A stretch of DNA of 64,000 nucleotides, from contig NZ_KZ454941.1 of the NCBI RefSeq assembly GCF_002797375.1, forward strand, positions 178,431-242,430, read 5' to 3'. Each line of letters starts with the position of its first letter. Position 1 is the stretch's first letter. The translations under genes were made by a program, and so were the position numbers. Source of the stretch: Bacillus sp. FJAT-42315 (GTDB lineage: Bacteria > Bacillota > Bacilli > Bacillales > Domibacillaceae). This document shows positions 32,792 to 41,167 of the stretch, in pieces. Under the pieces are notes generated by a model. The model searched no databases, was not told the origin of the DNA, and was given only the letters and a program-made list of their open reading frames with translations.

Positions 32792-34897
32792 ATGAGAAAG
32801 CGCAAGTTTTGGACGGGGAGATATGAAAATTATTCTCTAGGGTCGTTTCAAAAAGATATCATGTCTGGTGTTGTCGTAGGTATCATTGCAATTCCGTTGG
32901 GGATGGCCTTTGCCATTGCTTCCGGGGTGAAGCCTGAGTATGGAATTTATACGACGATTATTGCAGGGATCTTGATTTCATTGTTTGGTGGGTCTAAGTA
33001 TCAAATTGGGGGACCTACGGGTGCGTTCATTCCGATTTTACTTGGAATTGTCATGACGTACGGGTATGAAAATTTATTAATTGCCGGGTTTATGGCGGGA
33101 ATTCTTTTAGTATTGATGGGGATTTTCAAGCTAGGGTCATTAATTAAATTTATTCCTAAGCCGGTGACGATTGGGTTTACGACTGGAATTGCGGTCATTA
33201 TCTTTGTTGGGCAGATTCCTAGTTTCTTAGGACTAACAGACATAGAAAAACATGAATCTTTTGTGAAAAATGTAAATGAAATTGTGATTCATTTTGATAG
33301 TCTTAATTTTTATAGTATTTTAACGGCGGTCATTTGTTTCATGACGGTATTGTATACGCCTAAACTATTCCCAAAGGTTCCGGGACCGTTGATTGGACTG
33401 CTTTTTTCAACGGTGGTTGCCGCTGTTTTTTATCCTGGTCAAGTGGCGACGATTGGTTCGACATATGGTGAGATTCCTAATACTTTGCCGAAATTTGCTT
33501 TCCCAGATGTAACGTGGGAGAGGGTGCAACTTTTAATTCAGCCAGCGTTTGTCATTGCGATTTTGGGTGCAATCGAATCGCTTTTATCAGCAGTGGTAGC
33601 GGATGGAATGACGAACAGCAAGCATAATAGTAATCGAGAATTGGTGGGGCAAGGGATTGCCAATATGGTAACTCCGATGTTTGGAGGGATTCCGGCTACT
33701 GGTGCGATTGCTCGGACAGCGACGAATATTAAAAATGGGGCAGCTTCTCCACTTTCTGGTGTGATTCACGGAGTTGTCGTTCTTTTCGTCTTGTTGCTAT
33801 TTGCTCCTTATACATCGGAAATTCCATTGGCTAGTATGGCGCCGATTTTGATGGTGGTGGCCTGGAATATGAGTGAGCGACGTGTATTTTATCATGTGCT
33901 GAAGACGAAAACGGAAGATTCATTCGTTTTGTTGATCACTTTTTTACTAACCGTCTTAGTAAATTTGACGGTAGCAGTGGAAGTGGGTCTTGTTTTAGCG
34001 GTGATTCTTTTTACGAAGCGTATGAGTGATATAATGGTGACAGAAAAGGCGTTGCCAAATCCTCATAATAAGCATGAAAAAGTGGAGAGTCAGGTCGTGT
34101 CTGATACTCATGATTGCCCTCAAATTAGTATTTACAATGTGGAAGGACCGTTGTTTTTTGGAGCGGCACAGTCTTTTGAGCAAACGATTATGAAGACGAT
34201 TCATTACAAGCCTAGAGTATTGCTGTTACGAATGGGAAGAGTCCCGTTTATGGATACAACAGGGGAATCCTACTTCTTAAGTATTGTTAAAAATTTCTCC
34301 AAGCATGGGGTTGTACTTATTTCAGGGATTCAGTCTCAACCGAAAGAAGTACTAATGAAGACCGGGCTCTATCAGTTCATCGGTGAAGATCACTTTTTTG
34401 ACCATACAGGAGAGGCGATCAATTATGCTCTCAAGCACTTAAAAAAAGATCAATGCCTTGGTTGTAAGCATTTTGCTTTTAGAGAATGTGAAAATCTTTC
34501 AGGCTTGAAGAAGAAAAAGGATGAAAAAAAGAGCAATGTCTATCACATGATAGAAAGAGAGGAAAAGAAATTGGTTCTTGAAATGCAGCAGTTTAAAGCT
34601 GAGTTTTTTAAAGCTCTTGCTCACCCACTTAGAATCAAAATCTTAGAAATACTAGCAGAGGGAGATAAAAGTGTCAACGAAATTCAAAGTTTAGCGGGAA
34701 GTGAAGGCTCAGCCGTCTCTCAACAACTCACCGTCCTGCGAGGCAAAAACATTGTCACAGGAACGAAAGACGGAAACCGAGTCATCTATTCTTTAAGGGA
34801 CCCGATGATCATCGAACTTCTCGCCGTTGCGCGCCAAATCTTTAACAACCACCTAGTCGACACCATCACGATGTTAGACAAGATGAAAGAAGAATAG
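32792..34897 (+). CDS. SulP-family anion transporter fused to STAS and ArsR-type HTH domains
   Basis: A 701-residue fusion. Residues 1-410 form a SulP/SLC26 transporter (SGVVVGIIAIPLGMAFAIA; ATGAIARTATNIKNGA), probably a bicarbonate, sulfate or similar anion carrier. Residues about 445-550 are a STAS domain (VPFMDTTGESYFLSIV). Next comes C555-x2-C558-x-H560-x5-C566, a possible metal or redox site, a charged linker, and an ArsR-like winged helix from residue 605 (FFKALAHPLRIKILEIL; AVSQQLTVLRGKNIV). The classical ArsR CxC metal site is absent. Reading is continuous with no frameshift. It would be a membrane-tethered transcription factor. Confidence 0.92.
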   Translation: MRKRKFWTGRYENYSLGSFQKDIMSGVVVGIIAIPLGMAFAIASGVKPEYGIYTTIIAGILISLFGGSKYQIGGPTGAFIPILLGIVMTYGYENLLIAGFMAGILLVLMGIFKLGSLIKFIPKPVTIGFTTGIAVIIFVGQIPSFLGLTDIEKHESFVKNVNEIVIHFDSLNFYSILTAVICFMTVLYTPKLFPKVPGPLIGLLFSTVVAAVFYPGQVATIGSTYGEIPNTLPKFAFPDVTWERVQLLIQPAFVIAILGAIESLLSAVVADGMTNSKHNSNRELVGQGIANMVTPMFGGIPATGAIARTATNIKNGAASPLSGVIHGVVVLFVLLLFAPYTSEIPLASMAPILMVVAWNMSERRVFYHVLKTKTEDSFVLLITFLLTVLVNLTVAVEVGLVLAVILFTKRMSDIMVTEKALPNPHNKHEKVESQVVSDTHDCPQISIYNVEGPLFFGAAQSFEQTIMKTIHYKPRVLLLRMGRVPFMDTTGESYFLSIVKNFSKHGVVLISGIQSQPKEVLMKTGLYQFIGEDHFFDHTGEAINYALKHLKKDQCLGCKHFAFRECENLSGLKKKKDEKKSNVYHMIEREEKKLVLEMQQFKAEFFKALAHPLRIKILEILAEGDKSVNEIQSLAGSEGSAVSQQLTVLRGKNIVTGTKDGNRVIYSLRDPMIIELLAVARQIFNNHLVDTITMLDKMKEE

Positions 34898-34931
34898 GTG
34901 CCTGTCACTCCCCGAAATTTGTCGAAAAAAT

Positions 34932-34972
34932 AAAAAAGGAGCCCGTCTATCGCTGGACGGGACTCCTTTTTT
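34932..34972. terminator. Bidirectional terminator
   Basis: AAAAAAGGAG-CCCGTC pairs with GACGGG-CTCCTTTTTT with one internal mismatch. It lies between convergent genes. Confidence 0.92.
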
Positions 34973-34994
34973 GTTTGTATAAAGAGTTTAGGTT

Positions 34995-35552
34995 TCACTG
35001 TTTATTAAAGGCAATGACAATGGCGACGAGTAAGCCTCCAAGGCTATCTGCTATTAAATCGCCCATTGTGTCGACATTTCCGCCGCCTTGGGTTGTAGTT
35101 CCTAATAGTTGATCTGCGGAAAACTCATAGATTTCCCAAAATACACCGCCTAGTACAGACACTGAAAATAGAAATAATAGAACAAAGGAACGAGACATGC
35201 CTTCTCTAGATGCTGGAGTTGTTAAACGATCCATCAGTTCTAAAGCAGCAAAGGCAATAAGTCCACCGCTTAAAAAATGGAGAAATGTATCCCACCAGCC
35301 AAGGCTGTAAAAGCGCATAAGCGAACCTAATATTTGAGAGCCAATTAGAAAAATAAAATAAGAGATAACTAACGGTTTTTTTAAGGACGAACGAGTAAAG
35401 CGCTCGATCATTATTGGAACTAAGCCGGCAATCATCCCACCGAGTCCAATTTGATAGCGATACACATCTTCTGCGAACCAAAAAAATAAAAAGCAGCCAA
35501 ACATAAAAATAAAGTAAGACAAGCTAAGTATAGTTGTTAACTTTTGTTTCAT
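34995..35552 (-). CDS. Conserved membrane protein (DUF2238/YjdF-like)
   Basis: A 185-residue protein with five predicted helices. Conserved-looking polar residues sit within helices: WWDTFLHFLSGG, VFWEIYEFSADQ and DTMGDLIADSLGG. This W-D...H...W-E...E...D pattern is that of small membrane-spanning proteins of the DUF2238/YjdF type, whose activity is unknown. It is a single-gene unit. Confidence 0.75.
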   Translation of the reverse strand: MKQKLTTILSLSYFIFMFGCFLFFWFAEDVYRYQIGLGGMIAGLVPIMIERFTRSSLKKPLVISYFIFLIGSQILGSLMRFYSLGWWDTFLHFLSGGLIAFAALELMDRLTTPASREGMSRSFVLLFLFSVSVLGGVFWEIYEFSADQLLGTTTQGGGNVDTMGDLIADSLGGLLVAIVIAFNKQ

Positions 35553-35636
35553 TCTTTCACCTCACCTTCTAGTCTACTAGAAAAGTAAGAAAAATGTTTC
35601 ATTCAACCTCCTATTTTTGATGAAGCTAGGTAGGAG

Positions 35637-36521
35637 TCATACCCTAAAAAACGTTTTCGTGTGCGAGAGAAAGCTGTGAATATATGGAGGGAGATATCGC
35701 TTTTTCGAATAGGCGAGATACACCGTTCTTGTTAGAGCCTCTGAATGAATATAACGCATGCAAATCGCTGGGAAGGTCGAGTTTTTAATATAGTTTTCTG
35801 GGATGATCGTAATGCCTAGACCTTCTTCCACTAGGCTACAGGCAGTTTCAAACCGTTCGATTTCATACATCATCTTGGGCGTAGCTTGCTCGCTTTCAAA
35901 GGCTTTTAATATATCTTGACGAGTTTGAAAGCCCGTTGTACTAATGATAAAAGGCTCTTTCTCTAAATCTTTCATCGTAATTTGTTCTAATGTTGCTAAT
36001 GGACTATCTCGGTGGAAGAGTAGGACGAGGCGTTCATGATAAATAGGGTGTGTTAACAAATCGTCATGAGAAACTAATTGATTCGTAATGACCGCATGTG
36101 TTTCATAGTTAAGTAATGATTTCTGGACTTGATCTACACCAAGTAATTCGCTGAACTTTATTTGAACTTGAGGGTAATCAGCTTTAAATCGATGAATCAC
36201 TTTAGGTAACCAATAGTTAGCGGATTCGATCAAACCTAGAGACAGTTGTCCATTCCCTATTTCCTTCACCTCTCTCATTTCTTGTTTTAAATGATCCAAA
36301 TCGTTAATCAGTTCAAGTGCTCGCATATACATCATTTCACCCGATTGTGTGAGGCGAACGTTTCTTGTGTTTCTTTCTAATAAAGGGAAGCCGACTTCAT
36401 CCTCTAGTTTCATAATGGCGTTGCTTAAAGAAGGTTGAGAGACGTGCAAAATTTCTGCGGCTTTTGAAAAGTTTTTTTGTTGGACAACGGTAATGAAGTA
36501 GCGCATTTTTCTTAAATCCAT
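35637..36521 (-). CDS. LysR-family transcriptional regulator
   Basis: A 294-residue LysR protein. The N-terminal helix-turn-helix is standard (MDLRKMRYFITVVQQKNFSKAAEILHVSQ begins the domain), followed by the linker helix and a two-lobed effector domain from about residue 90. It diverges from hutG-gltS and so probably activates these two genes in response to a histidine-degradation intermediate or glutamate-like compound. The 130-bp shared region is very AT-rich. Confidence 0.93.
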   Translation of the reverse strand: MDLRKMRYFITVVQQKNFSKAAEILHVSQPSLSNAIMKLEDEVGFPLLERNTRNVRLTQSGEMMYMRALELINDLDHLKQEMREVKEIGNGQLSLGLIESANYWLPKVIHRFKADYPQVQIKFSELLGVDQVQKSLLNYETHAVITNQLVSHDDLLTHPIYHERLVLLFHRDSPLATLEQITMKDLEKEPFIISTTGFQTRQDILKAFESEQATPKMMYEIERFETACSLVEEGLGITIIPENYIKNSTFPAICMRYIHSEALTRTVYLAYSKKRYLPPYIHSFLSHTKTFFRV

Positions 36522-36623
36522 TGTGTTTCCTCCTATTTATAGTTTTTAGTTATAAAATTATAAAATAATTATATTAGAAAATATAAATAAATTACTATAT
36601 AATTTTTTTAACAATATACTTAA

Positions 36624-36637
36624 TCAGAAATTTCTGA
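36624..36637 (+). promoter_or_regulatory. Palindrome in hutG leader
   Basis: TCAGAAATTTCTGA is a perfect 14-bp palindrome immediately before the GGGAGAGAG ribosome binding site. It could be an operator or an mRNA hairpin; it is not a typical T-N11-A LysR box. Confidence 0.35.
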
Positions 36638-36650
36638 AAGGGAGAGAGAA

Positions 36651-37622
36651 ATGTATAACGCTGCAAAACAAGATGTATGGACAGGTCGAGTAGATAGTGT
36701 GGCAGATCAAACAAGCTATCGACTTCATCAAGTAGTTCAATTATGTGATTTAAAAGCAGAAGAGCTTACGCAGAATGAGAGCAATAAATGTGCCATCATC
36801 GGCTTTGAATGTGAGGAGGGAGTAAGAAGAAATAAAGGAAGAATAGGAGCTGCCGCTGCACCGAATGCGATTAGAAATTCATTAGCTAAGCTTCCTTGGC
36901 ATGGCCTAGAGGAGAGTTCGGTTGTTGATGCGGGAAATGTGACCTGCGAAAACAGACAGCTTGAACAGGCCCAGCAAGAATTAGGGAATTATGTCGCTAA
37001 ACTATTATTTAGTAAAGCCACACCAATTATTTTAGGTGGCGGGCATGAAACATTATATGGACATTATTTAGGAGTAAGAGAATTTATCGGCAAGGATGCT
37101 TCTTTAGGAATTATTAATATCGATGCTCATTTTGATTTAAGACCGTATGATGAGCAAACATCATCTGGCACGATGTTTAAACAAATTTTAGATCAAGATT
37201 CGAATTGCGGATATTTACCTATTGGCATTCAAAAATACGGAAATACGAAAGCGTTATTTGAAACTGCACGCCATTTTGAATGCGGTTACATTTTAGAGGA
37301 TGAAGTGACTAATGGGAACTTTACTCATATTTTCTCAGCGATCGATCGGTTTGCGGCTCAATATGATTATGTCATTCTTACTCTTTGTACGGACGTCATC
37401 AATGCTGCTTATGCCCCGGGAGTAAGTGCTCCTTCGCCGTTTGGATTAGATCCATTTGCTGTTCGTACGTTGATCAACTACATTACACAGCTGGAAAAAA
37501 CCCTTTCATTTGATGTGTCAGAAGTGAATCCTTCATTAGATGAAAACAGCCGTACAGTCAATCTAGCCGCTCAATTAGTTAACGAAGCTATCATGAGTTT
37601 TTTTAAGGGGGAAACAGGATGA
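36651..37622 (+). CDS. hutG: Formimidoylglutamase
   Basis: A 323-residue arginase-fold enzyme that hydrolyses N-formimidoyl-L-glutamate to glutamate and formamide, the last step of one histidine-degradation route. Manganese-ligand motifs: GGGHE near residue 128, INIDAHFDLRP near 158, and the LCTDVINAAYAPGVSAPSPF segment near 250. The lower Asp-x-Asp motif appears as C-x-D here, a form I recall from Bacillus HutG. Other hut genes are not in the window. It overlaps gltS by 4 bases. Confidence 0.92.
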   Translation: MYNAAKQDVWTGRVDSVADQTSYRLHQVVQLCDLKAEELTQNESNKCAIIGFECEEGVRRNKGRIGAAAAPNAIRNSLAKLPWHGLEESSVVDAGNVTCENRQLEQAQQELGNYVAKLLFSKATPIILGGGHETLYGHYLGVREFIGKDASLGIINIDAHFDLRPYDEQTSSGTMFKQILDQDSNCGYLPIGIQKYGNTKALFETARHFECGYILEDEVTNGNFTHIFSAIDRFAAQYDYVILTLCTDVINAAYAPGVSAPSPFGLDPFAVRTLINYITQLEKTLSFDVSEVNPSLDENSRTVNLAAQLVNEAIMSFFKGETG

Positions 37623-38812
37623 ACATTCAATTCGATCAAGTCACAACTATATTTTTAGCAGTTGCGTTACTCGTTATCGGTTCCTTTTTAGTAAAAAAAG
37701 TAGGCGTCTTTCAAAGGTTTTGTTTACCAGCACCGGTCGTTGGCGGCTTGCTTTTTGCTCTGATTGCGACGATTTTAAAAGCGACTGGTATTGTTGAACT
37801 CACATTAGATACTTCTTTACAAAGCTTGTTTATGCTAGCTTTCTTCACGACAGTTGGTTTAGGTGCCAGCTTCCAGCTTGTGAAATTAGGAGGGAAGCTG
37901 CTCGTCATTTATTGGCTTGCTTGTGGGTTTTTAGCTCTTATGCAAAATGTAATTGGTATTTCAGTCGCTTCTCTATTAAATATTGATCCGTTACTTGGGA
38001 TTATGTCTGGCGCGGTCTCAATGGAAGGTGGCCACGGATCAGCTACTGCTTTTGGAACGACACTAGAAGAGATGGGTGTAGATTCAGCATTAACGATTGG
38101 CTTGGCGGCGGCTACGCTTGGTTTAGTAGCAGGAGGGCTAATCGGTGGGCCGACAGTGAAATATTTAATTTCCAAATACAATTTAACACCTGCTGAGCAG
38201 GAAGTAGCAGCTGCTGTTGCATCTGAAGACAAAACGAAAGCAGACATTCATTCGGATACGTTTATTATGCAAGTGTTATTAATTACGTTTTGTATGGCGT
38301 TAGGTACTTATTTAGGAGAATTATTTTCTGAGAAAACAAAATTAGTTCTTCCGAGTTATGTAGGCGCGATGTTTGTGGCTGTCATTGTAAGAAATGTATT
38401 AGACCGTGTAAATGATCGTGTGATCGATATGAGAAGCGTGAATTTGATTGGCGACGTCACGCTCGGTATTTTCTTATCAATGGCGTTAATGAGCGTTAAA
38501 TTATGGGAAGTGGCCGACTTAGCTCTACCAATTTTCATTATCGTTGCAGTTCAAGTCGTGTTTGTTGTTATTATGGGCGTATTTGTATTATTCCGTTTAC
38601 TAGGTAAAGACTATGATGCCGCTGTCATGGTCGGAGGATTTACTGGGCACGGATTAGGTGCAACACCAAATGCAATGGCGAACATGTCAGCCATTACGCA
38701 AAAATTCGGTCCTTCGCAAAAGGCTTATTTAATCGTACCGATCGTTGGTGCTTTTCTTATCGACGTATTCGCTGTACCAATCATTCTTACAAGTATTAAC
38801 TTGTTTCAATAA
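37619..38812 (+). CDS. gltS: Sodium:glutamate symporter family protein
   Basis: A 397-residue GltS-type transporter with 10-12 helices and the two family repeats: PAPVVGGLLFALI and AVSMEGGHGSATAFG in the first half, and GGFTGHGLGATPNAMANM in the second. GltS imports glutamate with sodium. Translational coupling to hutG (ATGA overlap) under a divergent LysR gene suggests import of glutamate's precursor or export/import balance during formimidoylglutamate use. Followed by a strong terminator. Confidence 0.92.
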   Translation: MNIQFDQVTTIFLAVALLVIGSFLVKKVGVFQRFCLPAPVVGGLLFALIATILKATGIVELTLDTSLQSLFMLAFFTTVGLGASFQLVKLGGKLLVIYWLACGFLALMQNVIGISVASLLNIDPLLGIMSGAVSMEGGHGSATAFGTTLEEMGVDSALTIGLAAATLGLVAGGLIGGPTVKYLISKYNLTPAEQEVAAAVASEDKTKADIHSDTFIMQVLLITFCMALGTYLGELFSEKTKLVLPSYVGAMFVAVIVRNVLDRVNDRVIDMRSVNLIGDVTLGIFLSMALMSVKLWEVADLALPIFIIVAVQVVFVVIMGVFVLFRLLGKDYDAAVMVGGFTGHGLGATPNAMANMSAITQKFGPSQKAYLIVPIVGAFLIDVFAVPIILTSINLFQ

Positions 38813-38828
38813 TATTTAAGTATAAGAC

Positions 38829-38874
38829 GGTCATACTTTCATCTTTTATAGTGATGAAAGTATGACCTTTTTTT
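38829..38874. terminator. Intrinsic terminator of hutG-gltS
   Basis: A perfect 15-bp stem (GGTCATACTTTCATC with GATGAAAGTATGACC), 9-base loop and seven T residues. Confidence 0.94.
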
Positions 38875-38885
38875 GAGGTTTCACT

Positions 38886-39533
38886 TTACAAAACGTAGAG
38901 AAAAACGCTTAGGAAGTGAGCGGTGCTGCCGAGCATAATGAAGATGTGGAATATTTCATGAAAGCCCATATGTTTAAACGACAGACATTGCGGTTTAAAG
39001 GCGTAAATGATGCCGCCAATTGTATAGAATATGCCTCCGAGGACTAATAGAAGCAAACCGGAAGTGCTTAAATTAGTTGATAGCGGCGAGATCGCAAATA
39101 TAATCATCCACCCCATCACAATGTATAGCATCGTAGAAAGCCATCTCGGACATTGAAACCAAACTAGTTTAAATATGACACCAAATATAGCGGTAAGGGC
39201 AATGATTCCAAATAAGATCCAACCGCCAGCACCGTTCAGGCTAATTAGACAAAAAGGAGCATAAGAACCAGCAATTAATACAAAGATCATCGAGTGGTCG
39301 AGCCGTCTTAATGCCGCAATGACATGATTTTTGGCAATAACCATATGATACGTGGCGGATGCACTGTAAAGTAACATCATGCTAATGCCAAAAATGGTGA
39401 CTGCTGCGATAGCGATCGCCGAACCTGTGGTGATCGAGGCTTTAATGACCATGGCTAGCAAGGCGACAAAGGATAATATTGCTCCAGCTAAGTGGGTTAA
39501 ACCGTTAATGGGTTCTCTTATGTAAAGATTCAT
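38886..39533 (-). CDS. Hemolysin III / PAQR-family membrane protein
   Basis: A 215-residue protein with seven predicted helices. PAQR motifs with the zinc-site His residues: SATYHM, RRLDHSM and FHEIFHIFIMLGSTAHF. Bacterial members are called hemolysin III or YqfA; their hydrolase or receptor activity is not settled. It diverges from the DUF1836 gene across a region with three copies of one half-site. Confidence 0.93.
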   Translation of the reverse strand: MNLYIREPINGLTHLAGAILSFVALLAMVIKASITTGSAIAIAAVTIFGISMMLLYSASATYHMVIAKNHVIAALRRLDHSMIFVLIAGSYAPFCLISLNGAGGWILFGIIALTAIFGVIFKLVWFQCPRWLSTMLYIVMGWMIIFAISPLSTNLSTSGLLLLVLGGIFYTIGGIIYAFKPQCLSFKHMGFHEIFHIFIMLGSTAHFLSVFLYVL

Positions 39534-39554
39534 ATTTTATACCTCCTAGTGTTA

Positions 39555-39606
39555 TTATGTAGTTATTAATACTACATAAAATAATATTATAATTCCATTA
39601 TGTAGT
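39555..39606. promoter_or_regulatory. TTATGTAGT palindrome with extra half-site
   Basis: TTATGTAGT (39555-39563) and ACTACATAA (39571-39579) form a perfect inverted repeat with a 7-bp spacer. A third half-site TTATGTAGT lies at 39598-39606, so copies 1 and 3 are direct repeats 43 bp apart. The group lies in the shared region of the divergent hemolysin III and DUF1836 genes. Confidence 0.75.
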
Positions 39607-39664
39607 CAACATTTACCCGTAAATTATATTTATGTATAATAATTGGGAAAGGTGGAGGTTTTAG

Positions 39665-40225
39665 ATGGAGAAAATCAATGAAATTATGACGAAGCTAGGT
39701 TTAGACAATCAAGTGACTTTAGAGGATATACCGAATATTGACTTATATATGGATCAAGTGATTCAACTTTTTGAAAATACATTCAGCAGTTCAAAACGAA
39801 GTGAAGAAGAGAAAGTGTTGACGAAAACAATGATCAACAACTATGCGAAAGGAAAGCTGTTTTTCCCAATTAAACAAAAGAAATATTCCAAGGAGCATAT
39901 TTTGTTAATTAGCTTGATTTATCAGCTAAAAGGAGCGTTATCGATTAATGATATTAAGCAGACGCTTCAAGGGGTCAATGAAAAAGTTGAGAATGAACAG
40001 TTAGATTTAGATTCGTTCTATAATAGCTATCTGCGTCTGGTGAATCAAAATGTCGAGCATTTCAGGAACGATATTCAAACACAGATGAAAGCAGTTAAAC
40101 AAGAAATTGAAGAGGTGGATCAAGACCTTGAGCAAGTTCTTATGATTGCTTCGCTTGTTCATATGAGCAATTTATATAGAAAAGTAGCAGAAAAATTAGT
40201 GGATGAGTTGGAGGTGGAATCATGA
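39665..40225 (+). CDS. DUF1836 protein (putative MerR-like regulator)
   Basis: A 186-residue protein. The central part (MINNYAKGKLFFPIKQKKYSKEHI... followed by KGALSINDIKQTLQG) has the look of DUF1836, a family with a MerR-like helix-turn-helix, and is followed by a charged coiled-coil helix. Proteins of this family often neighbour hemolysin III genes in Bacillus, as here. It is the best candidate to bind the TTATGTAGT sites. Overlaps the methyltransferase gene by 4 bases. Confidence 0.8.
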   Translation: MEKINEIMTKLGLDNQVTLEDIPNIDLYMDQVIQLFENTFSSSKRSEEEKVLTKTMINNYAKGKLFFPIKQKKYSKEHILLISLIYQLKGALSINDIKQTLQGVNEKVENEQLDLDSFYNSYLRLVNQNVEHFRNDIQTQMKAVKQEIEEVDQDLEQVLMIASLVHMSNLYRKVAEKLVDELEVES

Positions 40226-41097
40226 AAATTGATGTGAATGACAACATTGATTTTGTCGAGTTATGGAAAGAAGGAATGAGGAATTGGGATGGAGTGCTTC
40301 CGGAGCGCATGGTGAACGATGAGCTGGAAGAAGCCTTTTGGCAGCAATTAATAGACAAGAAAACGGTGGAGGCGAATGAAGATCCCTATGCGAAAAAGAT
40401 TCAAGGCTTTTTGGATACATTGATTTTGCCGGAAGATGAGGTGTTAGAAATTGGTCCGGGGTGGGGAAATTATACGTTTTTCTTAGCTGAAAAGGCCAAC
40501 AATGTGACTTGTGTAGATAGCTCGGCGAGTGTATTAGAGTTTTTAAAGCGAGCTAGCGAAAAAAAGCAATTTCACCGTATGCAGTTTATTGAAGACAAAT
40601 GGGAAGAGCATACCGTTTCCAAAAAATATGATGTGGTGTTTGGGATGAATTGTTTTTATCGCATGTATCAGATCGAAAAAACGTTAAGAAATATTCAAGA
40701 ATCAGCTAAGCGCTTGGCGATCATCGGCATGACATCAGGACCGATTCAGCCTCATTACTTGGATTTAGAAAAAGAGTACGGCTATAAAATTAAATATCCG
40801 CGCAGAGATTACATACATTTACAAAATATATTATATGAAATGGGTATTTACGCCAATTGTAAAATCATTCTCCTTGAAAGAACCTATCAATTTAGCTCCT
40901 TTGAAGAATTAATCACGAAAAATAAAGCGAAGATTTTAAACGAGTATGTAGATGATCGGCATGTGGAAAAAGTGCTGGAAAAATATATAACAGAACAAAA
41001 TGGAACCTATCGTTACAAACATGATTTTCATGCCGCTCTTTTATATTGGGAGCCTGAACGTACAGCTTATCAACAGCTAAAGCCTTTCATGCGTTAA
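40222..41097 (+). CDS. Class I SAM-dependent methyltransferase
   Basis: A 291-residue enzyme. Motif I is VLEIGPGWGNYTFFLA around residues 73-88, with the acidic residue of motif II in VTCVDSS. The LEIGPGxGxY form resembles small-molecule or peptide methyltransferases of class I. N- and C-terminal extensions of about 65 and 100 residues lie outside the core. Its start overlaps the DUF1836 stop, so the two are coupled and controlled together. The substrate is unknown. Confidence 0.87.
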   Translation: MKIDVNDNIDFVELWKEGMRNWDGVLPERMVNDELEEAFWQQLIDKKTVEANEDPYAKKIQGFLDTLILPEDEVLEIGPGWGNYTFFLAEKANNVTCVDSSASVLEFLKRASEKKQFHRMQFIEDKWEEHTVSKKYDVVFGMNCFYRMYQIEKTLRNIQESAKRLAIIGMTSGPIQPHYLDLEKEYGYKIKYPRRDYIHLQNILYEMGIYANCKIILLERTYQFSSFEELITKNKAKILNEYVDDRHVEKVLEKYITEQNGTYRYKHDFHAALLYWEPERTAYQQLKPFMR

Positions 41098-41106
41098 CGT
41101 GCATAA

Positions 41107-41139
41107 AAGCCAACCTGCTTAATATGGACAGGTTGGCTT
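41107..41139. terminator. Hairpin between convergent methyltransferase and pepT
   Basis: AAGCCAACCTG pairs perfectly with CAGGTTGGCTT around an 11-base loop. It lacks a T run, so termination strength is doubtful. Confidence 0.6.
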
Positions 41140-41167
41140 AGGGTACTGATAAATCGGTGTTGCAATG

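Noticed and set aside
36651-37622. HutG inactivated by Cys in the lower Asp-x-Asp motif
   Set aside because: I recall the same LCTD form in Bacillus HutG, so it is probably normal for the family.
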